Source: Falsiroseomonas selenitidurans (GTDB lineage Bacteria; Pseudomonadota; Alphaproteobacteria; Acetobacterales; Acetobacteraceae). Taken from it: a DNA stretch of 64,000 nucleotides. The stretch covers positions 124,001 to 188,000 of the forward strand of contig NZ_JAAVNE010000003.1 of the NCBI RefSeq assembly GCF_012103215.1. Direction: 5' to 3'. Under the pieces are notes generated by a model. That model was given only the letters and a program-made list of their open reading frames with translations. It made no database searches and had not been told where the DNA came from. The translations under genes and the position numbers were made by a program. This document shows positions 34,851 to 49,257 of the stretch, piece after piece (position 1 is the stretch's first letter; every line of letters begins with the position of its first letter).

Positions 34851-37225
34851 ATGTCCCTGCGCGTGAAGATCCTGCTGCCGGTGCTGCTGCTCGGGCTGGG
34901 CCTGGTGATGCTGCTGGGGCAGGCCGGCCGGAATGCCTGGCAGGCCATGCAGGTGGCGGACCGGCAGATCATTGCCGAATCGCAGGTGGCGCGCCTGGTC
35001 GAGGCCGGCATCGCCCTGGCGGTGGAACGCGGCACCACCAACGGCATCCTGGCCAACCCCGCCGCCGCCCCCGCCGCCGCCCACGCCAGTGCCCGCACCG
35101 CCCGCCAGGCCGCGGAGGCAGCGCTGGAGGCGGTGCTGCCGGCGCTCGCCGACCAGCCGGTGCTGGCCCCTGCCCTGGCCCGGCTGGCGGAAACCCGGGG
35201 CATCGTCGCCGGCATGCGCCAGGCGCTGGATGCGCCACGCGGCCCGCAGGCGCCCGAGCTGCCGCGCCCGGCCGCCTGGTTCCCGGCGACGACGGCGCAG
35301 ATCGATGCGCTGGTCGCGCTGCGCAACGGGATCGAACTGGCCGCGACCGGCGCGGCGGACCAGCGCGCCCGGCTGGCCGCGCTGCGTGGTGCGCTGGCCG
35401 ATATCGCCGAGCAGGCCGGCCGCGAACGCGGCCTGATGAACGGGCTGATCGCCCAGGGTCGTCCGCCGACCCCGGCGGAACACCGCATCCTCGGCGGCAA
35501 CATGGCCCGCGCGGCGGAAGGCTTCGCCACCGCCGCCAACCTGGCGAACGGCCTGCCGGAAGCCGTCGCCGCCCCGCTGGCCGCGGCGGAGACGGCCTGG
35601 CGTAACGGGCTGCTGCCGCGGCGCAAGGCGGTGCTGGACGCGGCGGATGCTGGCGCCCCCTATCCGATGACGCCGGCCGACTGGTTCGCGGAGGCCACGC
35701 GCGCCATCGGCGCCGTGGTCGCCGCCCAGCGCGCCGCCAGCACCGCGCTGGGCGAGGTGGTGGCCGCCGGGCGGGCGGCGGATGCCCTGCTGCTCTGGCT
35801 GCACGTCGCGGCGTTGCTCGGCGGGCTGTGCGTGGCGGCAGGGGCCCTGGCCTTCCTCAGTGGCGGCGTGGCCCGGCCGTTGCGGCGCGCCATGCAGGCG
35901 CTGCGCCAGGTGGCGGAGGGGCAACTCGACCCGCCCATCGCCCAGCGCCGCAGCCCCGGCGGCCGCGGCGCGGACGAGGTGGATGGCGTGCTGGCGGCGG
36001 CCGAGGCACTGCGCCACGTGGCGCTGCGCGCCCGTGCCGCGGCCAGCGAGGCGGAGGCGCAGCGCCATGCCGCCGCGGAAGCCCGCACCCAGACCATGCG
36101 GGACATGGCCGACCGCATGGATGGTGCGGTGCGCGACGCCGTGCGGGCGGTCTCGGACCGCATGGGGCGGCTGCGCGCGGGCGCCGATGCGGTCAGCGAG
36201 TCCGCCTCGCTGATCGCCCAGGACAGCGCGACCGTGGCCGCTGCCGCCGAGGAATCGCTGACCGCGGCGCAATCGGTGGCCGCGGCGACGGAGCAGCTGA
36301 CCGCCTCGATCGGCGAGATCGCCCAGCAGGTCGGCCGCACCGCCGCCGCCGCGCGCAACACCTCCGATCTCGGCCGCCGGGGTGCCGAGACCATCGCCGG
36401 GCTGGCCGCCGCCGTCGGCCGGATCGGCGGCGCCGCCTCCCTCATCGCCGATGTCGCGGCGCGGACCAACCTTCTGGCGCTGAACGCAACCATCGAGGCG
36501 GCGCGCGCCGGGGAATCCGGCAAGGGCTTCGCCGTGGTCGCCAGCGAGGTGAAGCAGCTGGCCGCCCAGACCGCCCGCGCGACGGAGGATATCGCCCGGC
36601 AGGTGGCGGAGGTCCGCCAGGCGACGGAAGCCGCCACCCACGCGGTCAACGACATCGCCGATTCGGTCGCGGAAGTGGACGTGGCCGCAGGCGCCATCGC
36701 CCAGGCGGTGGAGGAACAGGCGACGACGACGCGGGAGATCGCCGGGATCATCGCCCAGACCGCCGGCGCGGCACGGGAAGTGGCCCAGCGCATCGCCGGC
36801 GTTTCGCGGGAGACGGCGCGCACGGACACGCTGCTGGCCACCGTGCGCGACGACACGGCCGGGGCCGGCGAGGCGGTGGCGACGCTGAGCACGGACCTGG
36901 TCAAGGCGGTGCGCAGCACGGCGCGGGAGACCGATCGCCGCCTGGCCCGGCGCTACGCCTCCACCGCCTCGGCCCGGCTGGTGCTGGGTGGGACGGAAAT
37001 CGCCGGCCGGCTGATCGACATCTCGGAGGCCGGGCTCGCCATGGCCTGCGAGGCCACGCCGGCCCTTGGCAGTCGGCTGCGGGTGCTGGTGTCGGAATTC
37101 AGCATCGACGCGACGCTGGTCGTGGTGCAGGCCGGTCAGGGCACCGTGCGCGGCCGGCTGGAAGGGCTTTCGGCCGCCGCCCGCCAGCAGCTGGCGCTGC
37201 TGGCGGAGACGCAGGAACCGACGGC

Positions 37226-37241
<16 letters not shown>
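34851..37241 (+). CDS. methyl-accepting chemotaxis protein with C-terminal PilZ domain
   Basis: A 796-residue transducer. TM1 is about 7-27, a helical periplasmic sensor (about 28-305, NIT-like with an ERG and repeated arginine helices) follows, TM2 is about 310-332, then a HAMP region and a signalling domain whose tip reads [20 protein letters not shown]. After it comes an extra domain of about 95 residues with ARRYA and DISEAGLAM, matching the PilZ pattern for c-di-GMP. GGAG is seven bases before ATG 34851. The stop overlaps the convergent clpB end by 16 bases. The ligand is unknown. Confidence 0.85.
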
Positions 37242-39823
<2,582 letters not shown>

Positions 39824-39897
39824 CCTGATGTCCCTCTCCTGAGCGGACGGCGCGGCCCCCTGCCCCCGATCGGGCAGCAAGGGATCGCTTGCCCCCG

Positions 39898-39929
39898 GGA
39901 TGTGGTAAGGCGTCACGCAAGGCTTCAAG
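39898..39929 (-). promoter_or_regulatory. possible heat-shock (sigma-32-like) promoter of clpB
   Basis: On the minus strand CTTGAAG (39923-39929) is followed about 17 bases later by CCACATCC (39898-39905), resembling the -35 and -10 of sigma-32 promoters. The -35 match is strong, the -10 weak, and the spacing slightly long for the E. coli consensus. The placement 75-100 bases before the clpB start is suitable. Confidence 0.35.
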
Positions 39930-39938
39930 GGGCGCTGC

Positions 39939-40709
39939 ATGCGTATTGAACGGATCTGCCGCTACCCGGTGAAGGGCCTGTCCGCCGAGGTGCTGGGGGC
40001 CGTGCGGCTGACCGCCGGCGAAGGCCTGCCGGAGGACCGACGCTTCGCCTTCGCCCAGGGCGACAGCCCCTTCGACCCGGCGGCGCCGGCCTGGCTGCAG
40101 AAGCGGCATTTCGCCTGCCTGATGGCGAATGCGAAGGTCGCCGCCATCCGCGCCGCCTATGATGCGCCGAGCCAGCTTCTGGCGCTGCAGGCACCCGGCC
40201 AGGCGCCGCTGCAGGCCGACCTGGCGACCGAGGCCGGCCGCAGCCAGGCCGCCGCCTGGATGACCGAATTCCTGGGGGAGGAGGCACGTGGCGCGCTGCG
40301 CTTCGCCATGGCCCCGGGCCACGCCTTCACGGACATCGCCGCCAAGGCCGTCTCGCTGATTGGCCTCGCTTCCATCCAGGCGCTGGAGGCGAAGGCGGGC
40401 ATGGCGCTGGACCCGCTGCGCTTCCGCGCCAATATCCTGTTCTCGGGCGCCGCGCCCTTCGCGGAGTTCGACTGGATCGGCCGCGAGATCCTGCTGGGCG
40501 GCGCCCGGCTGCGCGTGTTCAAGCGCACCCAGCGCTGCGCCGCGACGGAGGTGAACCCGGAAACGGCGGAACGCGATGCCCGCCCGCAGCGCTGGCTGCG
40601 GGAGCATTTCGGCCATGCCGATCTGGGCGTCTATGCCGAGGTGCTGGAAGGCGGGCTTGTCGCGACCGGCGACGCGCTGGCGCCGGTGCAGCCCGACCTC
40701 TTGGGATGA
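39939..40709 (+). CDS. MOSC domain-containing protein
   Basis: A 256-residue protein with an N-terminal MOSC-N-like region ([14 protein letters not shown]) and a MOSC domain whose signature is [24 protein letters not shown] proteins bind molybdenum cofactor and include mARC-like reductases and YiiM relatives; the Cys in QRCAAT is the likely metal ligand. The redox substrate is unknown. It is divergent from clpB. Confidence 0.87.
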   Translation: MRIERICRYPVKGLSAEVLGAVRLTAGEGLPEDRRFAFAQGDSPFDPAAPAWLQKRHFACLMANAKVAAIRAAYDAPSQLLALQAPGQAPLQADLATEAGRSQAAAWMTEFLGEEARGALRFAMAPGHAFTDIAAKAVSLIGLASIQALEAKAGMALDPLRFRANILFSGAAPFAEFDWIGREILLGGARLRVFKRTQRCAATEVNPETAERDARPQRWLREHFGHADLGVYAEVLEGGLVATGDALAPVQPDLLG

Positions 40710-40763
40710 AGCACGCGAGGGGGCCGGTCTGCCGGCTCCCTCTCCCGGCGGATCACCCGCGCA

Positions 40764-41300
40764 TCAATTGTCGCGCTGCTCGCGGTTGTCGCGCGGGTCG
40801 CGGGCCTCATCGCGGCCCTCATCCTGGTCCTGGCCATTGCCATTGCCATGGCCGTTCTGGCCATTGGCGTAGGGCACCATGGTCATCTCGCCCGGCTCGC
40901 CCTGCGGGCCGCTGCCATCGCCGCCTTCCTGGTCCTGGCCCTGGTAGCGGCGCTGCGGCGGGTAGGGCTGGCCGCCCTGCTGCTGGCTCGCCTGGCTCAT
41001 CGCATTCAGGATGCGGAAGTAATGCTCGGCGTGCTGGAAGTAGCTTTCCGCCATCACCCGGTCGCTGGCGCCGGTCGCGTCGCGGCCGAGCTGCAGATAC
41101 TTCTCGAACAATTGCTGGGCGGTGCCGCGCAGCCGCATGTCCGGGCCGTTGCTGTCGAAGATGTGGTTCCGGTTCATCGGCTGGTGGCCACCGCCACCGC
41201 CGCCGCCCCCGCCGCCACCCTGGCGATACGGCCCACCGCCGCCGCCGCCCCCGCCACCATGGCGATTGCCGCCACGGCCGCGCATGCGTTTCATGTTCAT
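40764..41300 (-). CDS. DUF4167 domain-containing protein
   Basis: A 178-residue basic, low-complexity protein. The core (about 42-100: NRNHIFDSNGPDMRLRG, then EKYLQLGRDA and AESYFQHAEHYFRI) is DUF4167, a domain found in alphaproteobacteria. It is preceded by two glycine runs after MNMKRMRGRGGNR, an RGG-like RNA-binding style, and followed by an Asp/Gln/Asn-rich tail. The start among three nearby Met codons is uncertain. Its position after hisS-prfA-prmC is conserved in relatives, hinting at a translation-linked role; function is unknown. Confidence 0.85.
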   Translation of the reverse strand: MNMKRMRGRGGNRHGGGGGGGGGPYRQGGGGGGGGGGGHQPMNRNHIFDSNGPDMRLRGTAQQLFEKYLQLGRDATGASDRVMAESYFQHAEHYFRILNAMSQASQQQGGQPYPPQRRYQGQDQEGGDGSGPQGEPGEMTMVPYANGQNGHGNGNGQDQDEGRDEARDPRDNREQRDN

Positions 41301-41552
41301 CGGATTGGCGTTCGCCGTCTCGCAATCGCGCCGCCGGATGGGGAGGTCCCACCCGGAACGCTGGATTATCGGGTTGCGTCGTTTCGGCAGGCCGGGACAC
41401 GAAGCGGGGCAGGAAAGGCCCCGGACGCGTCACCCCAGCGGGTTTGCCGATGGCGCCGGGCGGCCTAAGCATGCCCCGCACCACGACGCCAACTTAATCC
41501 CACGCCGCCGGACCGCCAAACGGTTTTTTTGCGGGCGTTCCCGGACGGTCCC

Positions 41553-42415
41553 TCAGCCCGCCGCCAGCAGCAGCGCGCGGTCGATGCCGCCGAGGTCGGC
41601 CCGGCAGCCCCGCACGCGCAGCCCCGCTGCGCCGGCCAGGCGCTCCACCGCCTGGCGCTGCCCCTGCCCCAGCTCCAGCACCGCGACGCCGCCCGGCGCC
41701 AGCAGCCCCGGCAGGGCGGCGGCGATCGACCGATAGGCGTCGAGCCCATCCGCCCCGCCATCCAGCGCCGAGGCGGGTTCATGCCGCGCCACCTCCGGCA
41801 TCAGCCCGGCGATGGCCGCCGATTCGATGTAGGGCGGGTTGGACAGCACCAGGTCGAAGCGGCCGGCCAGCGCCGCCGCCCAGTCGCCGGCCAGGAAGGC
41901 CGCGCGAGCTGCCAGGCCGTTGGCCCGCGCATTGGCCGCCGCCAGCGCCGCTGCCGCCGGGGCCACATCCACCCCGATGCCGAAGGCCGCCGGGCGTTCC
42001 GCCAGCACGGCCAGCAGCAGGCAGCCCGTGCCGGTGCCGAGGTCCAGCACCCGCAAGGGCGCGGCCGCATCCGGCAGGGCTTCCAGCGCCGCCTCCACCA
42101 GCGATTCGGAGTCCGGGCGGGGGATCAGCGTGGCCGGGGAGACCGCCAGGTCCAGCGTCCAGAAGCCCTGCCGGCCGAGGATATGGGCCATCGGCACACG
42201 CGCCAGCCGCGCCGCCAGCGCGGCGCCGAAGCGCGCCACCGCCTGCGCCGGCACCCTGGCGCCGGGTTCGCGCAACAGCTGTTCGGGCGTGGCGCCCATG
42301 GCGTGGCCGAGCAGCAGCCGGGCCTCCAGCCGCGGGCTCTCGATGGCCGCCGCGCGCAGCACCTGGCCGGCCTGGCAGAGGAAGGCGCCGACGCTCTCAC
42401 CTGGCTGGCAGGCGC

Positions 42416-42419
<4 letters not shown>
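41553..42419 (-). CDS. prmC: peptide chain release factor N5-glutamine methyltransferase
   Basis: A 288-residue SAM methyltransferase that methylates the Gln of the GGQ motif in release factors. It has an N-terminal helical domain, SAM motif LDLGTGTG (125-132) and the substrate motif NPPY (194-197). IPRPDSE replaces the common RPETE. It starts inside the prfA stop (ATGA overlap), so it is made together with its substrate. Confidence 0.93.
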
Positions 42420-43467
<1,048 letters not shown>

Positions 43468-43471
<4 letters not shown>

Positions 43472-44715
43472 GCGCCCAGGCGGCTGACCGCCTCGGCGAG
43501 CGGGATGGTCGCCTGGCTGCCGGCATCGAGGTCGCGCAGCTGCACCTGGCCCGCCGCCAGCTCATCCTCGCCGAGGATCAGCGCAGCGCGGGCAGAGAGC
43601 CTGTTGGCGCGTTCCATCCGGCGCTTGAGATTGCCCTTGTAGGCGATCTCCGCCACCAAACCGGCGCGGCGCAAATCCTGCAACAGGCCGAGGGCGGCGG
43701 CTTCCTGGGCCTCGCCCACCGGGATCACGGCAACCGGGCGCGGCGCGGCCGGGGCGGCGGCCAGCAGCATGGACAGGCGCTCCACCCCCGCGGCCCAGCC
43801 GACGGAGGGCGTGGCCGGCCCGCCCATTTCCGCCACCAGCCCGTCATAGCGGCCGCCCGCCATCACCGTGCCCTGGGCGCCCAGCCGGTCCGTGACGAAT
43901 TCGAAGGCGGTGTGGCTGTAGTAGTCCAGCCCGCGCACGATCCGCGGATTCTGCCGGGTTGGCACGCCGAGCGTGTCCAGGTGGCGCAGCACGGCGTCGA
44001 AGAAGCCGGCGGCGGCGGCGGTCAGGAAGGGCTGGATGGTCGGCGCGGTGGCGACGATGGCGCGGTCGCCCTCATCCTTGCTGTCGAGAATGCGCATCGG
44101 GTTCTTCGCCAGGCGCACCTGGCTGTCCGGGGACAGTGCCGCCTGATGCGCGGTGAAATGCTCCAGCAGCGCGGCGCGATAGGCGTCGCGGCTTTCCGCA
44201 TCGCCCAGCGTGTTGATCTCCAGCACCACGCCCTCGCTGATGCCGAGTTCCTGCAGGATGTGCCAGCCGGCGGCGATCACCTCGGCATCCGCCAGCGGCT
44301 CCGCCGCCCCCAGCACCTCGGCGCCGATCTGGTGAAACTGGCGGTAGCGGCCCTTCTGCGGCCGCTCGTAGCGGAACATCGGGCCGGCGTAGAACACCTT
44401 GCGCGGCAGGTTCGCCTGGGTCAGCCCGTTGGAGACCAGCGCCCGGCACACCCCCGCCGTGCCTTCCGGCCGCAGCGTGATCGAATCGCCGCCGCGATCC
44501 TCGAAGGAATACATCTCCTTCGACACGACGTCGGAGGTCTCACCCAGGCTGCGGGCGAAGACCGCCGTGCTCTCGAAGATCGGCGTCGCCCATTCCTCAT
44601 GGCCATACAGCGCCAGGATGCGCCGCGCCGTGCCCACCACATGGTGATGCCCGCGGAAATCCTCGCCGATCAGGTCTCGGGTGCCGCGGACGGGCTGGAG
44701 CGGGGGGTTTGCCAT
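43468..44715 (-). CDS. hisS: histidyl-tRNA synthetase
   Basis: A 415-residue class II aminoacyl-tRNA synthetase that charges tRNA-His. It has motif 1-2 regions with [17 protein letters not shown] and [21 protein letters not shown], the histidine-specific [13 protein letters not shown] and a C-terminal anticodon-binding domain. ATG 44715 is chosen because it begins the family-typical N-terminus. It heads the hisS-prfA-prmC run with ATGA coupling. Confidence 0.95.
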
Positions 44716-44760
44716 GGCGTGGCGCGTAACGCGGCGGAAGCCGGCCGGCAAGGGCCTCGC

Positions 44761-45762
44761 TCAGGCCGGCTGCAGGGCCGGGCTCAGCGCCTCCGCCAGG
44801 ATGGCGAAGGAGCGCAGCCGCGCCGCATGGTCGTGGATCTGCGCCGTGACCATCAGCTCATCGGCCCCGGTGCGCTCCAGCAGCGCCGCGATGCCCCGGC
44901 GCACCGTCTCCTTCCCGCCGACCACGGAACAGGACAGCGCGTGGTCCAGCATGGCCCGCGCCTGCGGGTCCAGCTGCGCGGCATAGCCCGCCACCGCCCG
45001 CGGCAGCTTGCCCGGCCGGCCGCGGCGCAGGTTCACGAAGGCCTGCTGCAGGGAGGAGAACAGCATCGCCGCCTCCGCATCCGTCTCCGCCGCGAAGACG
45101 TTCACGCCGATCATGGCATGCGGCGCCGCCAGGCGGGCGGAGGGGCGGAAGCCCTCCCGGTAGACCCTTAGCGCCTCCATCATCTGCCCCGGCGCGAAAT
45201 GCGAGGCAAAGGCGTAGGGCAGGCCCAGATAGGCCGCCAGCTGTGCGCCGAAGGTGGAGGAGCCGAGGATCCACACCTCCACCTCCTGCCCCGCCCCGGG
45301 CACCGCCTGCAGGCGCTGGCCCGGCTCGGCGGGGGCGAAATAGGCCATCAGCTCCATCACGTCGCGCGGGAAGTCATCGGCGTCGGAGGCCAGGTTGCGC
45401 CGCAGGGCCTGGGCGGCGACCTGGTCCGTGCCCGGCGCCCGGCCCAGGCCAAGGTCGATGCGCCCGGGATGCAGGGCGGCCAGGGTGCCGAACTGCTCCG
45501 CGATCACCAGCGGCGCGTGGTTCGGCAGCATGATGCCGCCGGCACCGAGGCGGATGCGCTGCGTGCCTTCCGCCACATGCGCCAGCGCCACCGCGGTGGC
45601 GGCACTCGCGATGCCGGGCATGTTGTGGTGTTCGGCCATCCAGTAGCGCCGGTAGCCCAGCGCATCGGCATGCCGGGCCAGATCGCGCGACTGGCGCAGC
45701 GCCTGCCCGGCCTCCTGGCCTTCGGGAATGGGTGAGAGGTCGAGGACGGAGAGCGGGATCAT
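44761..45762 (-). CDS. LLM class flavin-dependent oxidoreductase (luciferase-like monooxygenase)
   Basis: A 333-residue TIM-barrel protein of the bacterial luciferase-like superfamily that uses reduced FMN or F420. SVLDLSPI at the N-terminus, [15 protein letters not shown], and [17 protein letters not shown] are characteristic of the group sometimes annotated as alkanal monooxygenase-like. The substrate is unknown. ATG 45771 is a possible alternative start, three codons upstream; neither has a strong ribosome site. It lies between ispG and hisS on the same strand. Confidence 0.85.
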   Translation of the reverse strand: MIPLSVLDLSPIPEGQEAGQALRQSRDLARHADALGYRRYWMAEHHNMPGIASAATAVALAHVAEGTQRIRLGAGGIMLPNHAPLVIAEQFGTLAALHPGRIDLGLGRAPGTDQVAAQALRRNLASDADDFPRDVMELMAYFAPAEPGQRLQAVPGAGQEVEVWILGSSTFGAQLAAYLGLPYAFASHFAPGQMMEALRVYREGFRPSARLAAPHAMIGVNVFAAETDAEAAMLFSSLQQAFVNLRRGRPGKLPRAVAGYAAQLDPQARAMLDHALSCSVVGGKETVRRGIAALLERTGADELMVTAQIHDHAARLRSFAILAEALSPALQPA

Positions 45763-45805
45763 CCCGCCCATATGGGCAGGCCGGGGCCTCGTGGGAACCC
45801 GCCTT

Positions 45806-46945
45806 CTATTCCGCCGCCTGCTGGGTCTCTGCCGCGGCCGCCGCCGCCTTCTCCGCCTTCATCTTCTCGGCCCGCGCTTCCACCAGCTGCACGATGTGCT
45901 CGACCATCTCCTCGGTCTTCACCGTGTGGCTGGTCTTGCCCATGCCATAGACCATGTGGGTGCCGGCACCGCCGCCGGTCAGGCCGATATCGGTCATCAG
46001 CGCCTCCCCCGGCCCGTTCACCACGCAGCCGATGATGGAAAGGCTGATCGGCTGGTCGATATGCGCCAGCCGGTCCTCCAGCTTCTCCACCGTGCGGATC
46101 ACGTCGAAGCCCTGCCGGGCGCAGGAGGGGCAGGAGATCACCTTCACCCCGCGATGGCGCAGATGCAGGGATTTCAGCATCTCCCACCCCACCGCCACCT
46201 CCTCCTCCGGCTCCGCGGACAGCGAAACCCGCAGCGTGTCGCCGATGCCGGCCCAGAGCAGGGAGCCGAGGCCGATGGCCGACTTCACCGTGCCGGCGCG
46301 CTTCCCGCCGGCTTCGGTGATGCCGATATGCAGCGGGTGGTCGCAGACCTCCGCCAGCTGCTGGTAGGCCGCCACCGCCAGAAAGACGTCGGAGGCCTTC
46401 ACGCTGATCTTGAACTCGTGGAAATCCAGCTCCTGCAGATGCGCCGCATGCCACAGCGCCGATTCCACCAGCGCCTCCGGGTTGGGCTCGCCGTATTTCT
46501 CCAGCAGGTGCTTCTCCAGGCTGCCGGCATTGACGCCGATGCGGATGGAACAGCCATGGTCGCGGGCAGCCTTCACCACCTCCCGCACCCGCTCCTTGCT
46601 GCCGATATTGCCCGGGTTCACCCGCAGGCAGGCGGCGCCGGCCTCCGCCGCCTCGATGGCGCGGCGGTAGTGGAAATGCACATCGGCGACGATCGGGACA
46701 TTCACCTCCCGCACGATCTCGGCCAGCGCCGCGGTGCTCTCCGGCGTGGGGACGGAGACGCGGACGATGTCCACCCCGGCGAGTTCCGACTTGCGGATCT
46801 GCGCGATGGTGGCCGCCGCATCCTCGGTCGGCGTGTTGGTCATCGTCTGCACGGTGATCGGGCTGTCGCCCCCCACCGGCACGCGGCCGACATGGATCAG
46901 CCGCGACTTGCGGCGGGTGATCTGCTGGTAGGGGCGGTAGGACAT
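45806..46945 (-). CDS. ispG: 4-hydroxy-3-methylbut-2-en-1-yl diphosphate synthase
   Basis: A 379-residue iron-sulfur enzyme of the MEP isoprenoid pathway that converts MEcPP to HMBPP. The TIM-barrel N-terminal region ([27 protein letters not shown]) is followed by the 4Fe-4S ligand motifs SCPSCARQG and [10 protein letters not shown] short Ala/Glu-rich tail ends the protein. ATG 46945 is chosen over an upstream in-frame Met because [14 protein letters not shown] is the family start. Confidence 0.94.
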   Translation of the reverse strand: MSYRPYQQITRRKSRLIHVGRVPVGGDSPITVQTMTNTPTEDAAATIAQIRKSELAGVDIVRVSVPTPESTAALAEIVREVNVPIVADVHFHYRRAIEAAEAGAACLRVNPGNIGSKERVREVVKAARDHGCSIRIGVNAGSLEKHLLEKYGEPNPEALVESALWHAAHLQELDFHEFKISVKASDVFLAVAAYQQLAEVCDHPLHIGITEAGGKRAGTVKSAIGLGSLLWAGIGDTLRVSLSAEPEEEVAVGWEMLKSLHLRHRGVKVISCPSCARQGFDVIRTVEKLEDRLAHIDQPISLSIIGCVVNGPGEALMTDIGLTGGGAGTHMVYGMGKTSHTVKTEEMVEHIVQLVEARAEKMKAEKAAAAAAETQQAAE

Positions 46946-47027
46946 GGCTTTCCCGTCTTCCGGCGTCTTGGCGCACGCCACCCCACCATATGGGAGCGGC
47001 CCCGGGGATCAAAGGGGCGGTTGCGTG

Positions 47028-48122
47028 TCAGCGGCGCGCCGTGGCCGGGGTGGCGGCGGGCGTGGCCTCCGGCGGCGGCTTCAGCCGTTCGGGCGCCAGC
47101 GGGATGTTGCGGCGCACCCCCACCTGGCCGTCCAGCACCGGGGAGAAGGCGCCATCCACCGCAATCTCCAGCCCCTGCGCCTTGCCGGTATCCAGCAGCA
47201 GGTTGTCGCGCAGCGGCACGGCCCAGAACTCCCCCGGGCGCAGCACGCGGTTCACCAGCACCTGGCCGCTGCGCTGGTCGCGCACCTGGATCCAGGCGCC
47301 ATCGACGCTGTCGGCCCGGGCGCGCAGCGCCACGCGGGTGCCGTCCGGCAGGCCGGGGATGGCGGGCGGCGGCGGTTCCGGTGCCACCACGGGGCGCGGC
47401 GGCACCACCGGCGGCGGCGGCGGGCTGGCCGGCACGGTCGCCGCCTGGGCGGCGGTGTTGGCGCTGCCGGGCGGCGGCCCTGGCGGCAGGGGCGGCAGCC
47501 CGCCCGGTGGCGGCAGGGCGGAAAGCGGCACCGCGCCGGCATCGCCCCGTCCCTCATTGCGCCCGTCCGGGCGGCCGGGATCGGCCCGGCCGGCCAGGGC
47601 ACGCGGCGCCTCACGGCCGGGCAGCTGGGCCTGGCCCAGCTCGGCGGCGCGTTCCAGCCGCCCCGGCACCGGCGGCACCGCATCCACGGTCCGGTTGCCG
47701 GCGCCCGAAAGATTGTACCAGGCGACATAGGCACCGATCGCCAGCACCGCCCCCACCACCACCACGGCGCCGGCAGGCACGCCACGTTCCGGCACCGGCT
47801 CGGGGAACACCAGGTTGGTCTTGCGGTTCACCGCGCCGCCCGACAGGTCGCGGAACCGGCGCACCATCTCGTCCGCATCCAGCCCCAGCGCGGTGGCATA
47901 GGCGCGGACGAAGCCGACGGCATAGGCCGGGCCGGGCAGGTCGCGGATGCGGCCTTCCTCCAGCGCCTCCAGATAGGGGCGGCGGATGCGCAGCCGGGTC
48001 GCGATTTCCTCGATGGAAAGGCCCAGGGCGAGACGCGAATCGCGCAACTCCTCGCCCACACGGGCGGCTTCGGAGCCGCCGGGCTCGGTCGTTCGCTGGG
48101 TGCGTTTCAGGTCATAAGCCAC
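47028..48122 (-). CDS. RodZ-like helix-turn-helix membrane protein (HTH_25, DUF4115)
   Basis: A 364-residue protein with a cytoplasmic HTH_25 domain (about 20-90: RLALGLSIEEIATRLRIRR, AYAVGFVRAYATALGLD), one TM segment at about 115-137, a long Pro/Ala-rich linker and a C-terminal DUF4115 domain. This order matches RodZ, which tethers MreB during rod-shape growth. GTG 48122 has AGGTG about eight bases upstream. It lies upstream of ispG, as in many alphaproteobacteria. Direct MreB binding is inferred from architecture. Confidence 0.85.
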   Translation of the reverse strand: MAYDLKRTQRTTEPGGSEAARVGEELRDSRLALGLSIEEIATRLRIRRPYLEALEEGRIRDLPGPAYAVGFVRAYATALGLDADEMVRRFRDLSGGAVNRKTNLVFPEPVPERGVPAGAVVVVGAVLAIGAYVAWYNLSGAGNRTVDAVPPVPGRLERAAELGQAQLPGREAPRALAGRADPGRPDGRNEGRGDAGAVPLSALPPPGGLPPLPPGPPPGSANTAAQAATVPASPPPPPVVPPRPVVAPEPPPPAIPGLPDGTRVALRARADSVDGAWIQVRDQRSGQVLVNRVLRPGEFWAVPLRDNLLLDTGKAQGLEIAVDGAFSPVLDGQVGVRRNIPLAPERLKPPPEATPAATPATARR

Positions 48123-48206
48123 GGCGGGGACACCTAGCGCGCGCTCGCGCGCCCGGCAAATCGAATCCGGCGGCGCACGCATTTCGCCACGGGGTTGATG
48201 AAGCCT

Positions 48207-49253
48207 TCAGCCACGACGCGCCGCGAGCGCGTGCGCGGCCTGGTTGACCAGTTCCTGAACGATCTCCACCGCCGGCTGTTCCCGCGTCACCAGGCCGACG
48301 CTCTGCCCGGCCATTAGGGAGCCGTTCTCGACATCGCCATCGACCACGGCGCGGCGCAGCGCGCCGGCCCAGAAATGCTCGATCTCGAGCTGCGCCGCCG
48401 CCTTCTCCACCTCGCCGGCCAGGAAGCGGCGGATGGTTTCCGCCTGATGGTCCAGGAAGCGCCTGGTGCCGGCATTCTGCAGCGCGCGCACCGGGATCAC
48501 CGGGAAGCGCTCATCGAGCTGGATGGTCGGCAGCGCATCCCGCGCCGCGCCGCGGATGAAGGCACGCTTGAAATTGGCGTGGGCGATGGATTCGCTGGCG
48601 CAGACGAAACGGGTGCCGAGCTGCGCGCCGGCGGCGCCCATCTCCAGATAGGACAGGATCGCCTCACCCCGCCCGATGCCGCCGGCGACGAACACCGGCA
48701 CGTTGCGGATATGCGGCAGGATCTCCTGCGCCAGCACGGTGAGCGAGACGGGGCCGATATGCCCGCCGGCCTCGCTGCCCTCGATCACCAGCGCATCGGC
48801 CCCGGATCGCACCAGCTTCTTCGCCAGGGCGAGCGCCGGGGCGAAGCACACCACGCGGGCGCCGCCTTCCTTCGCCGCCTTGATGGCGGTGCCGGGCGGA
48901 ATGCCGCCGGCGAAGACGATGTGGCCCACCTGGTGGTCCAGGCAGGTCTGCACCAGCTGGTCGAGCCGCGGATGCATGGTGATGAGGTTCACGCCGAAGG
49001 GCTTCTGCGTCAGCGCCTGGGTCGCGACAATCTCCTGCGCCAGCCGGTCGGGCTCCATCGCGCCGCAGGCGATGACGCCGAAGGCGCCGGCATTGGACAG
49101 CGCGGCCACCAGGTTGCGCTCGCTGACCCAGGACATGGCGCCGCCCATGATGGCATAGCGGCTGCCCAGGAAGGCGGCGCCCTGCGCCATCAGCGAATCC
49201 AGGGCCGCCAGGGCTTCGGCCGGCGGGGCATCGGGGACCAGCGGCGCGTCCAT
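48207..49253 (-). CDS. nitronate monooxygenase family protein
   Basis: A 348-residue FMN-binding TIM-barrel enzyme of the nitropropane dioxygenase-like group. Seen are YAIMGGAMSWVS at the N-terminus, FGVNLI, EGSEAGGHIGP and VPVFVAGGIGRGEAI, which form the FMN phosphate site. Related proteins include enoyl-ACP reductase FabK, so the reaction is not certain. It follows lysC with a four-base gap on the same strand. Confidence 0.85.
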   Translation of the reverse strand: MDAPLVPDAPPAEALAALDSLMAQGAAFLGSRYAIMGGAMSWVSERNLVAALSNAGAFGVIACGAMEPDRLAQEIVATQALTQKPFGVNLITMHPRLDQLVQTCLDHQVGHIVFAGGIPPGTAIKAAKEGGARVVCFAPALALAKKLVRSGADALVIEGSEAGGHIGPVSLTVLAQEILPHIRNVPVFVAGGIGRGEAILSYLEMGAAGAQLGTRFVCASESIAHANFKRAFIRGAARDALPTIQLDERFPVIPVRALQNAGTRRFLDHQAETIRRFLAGEVEKAAAQLEIEHFWAGALRRAVVDGDVENGSLMAGQSVGLVTREQPAVEIVQELVNQAAHALAARRG

Positions 49254-49257
49254 CGCC

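Noticed and set aside
41505..41560. T run and GCGGGC repeats after prmC as a terminator
   Set aside because: The T run lies on the plus strand ahead of the stem; for the minus-strand prmC transcript it would be A residues, so it is not an intrinsic terminator.
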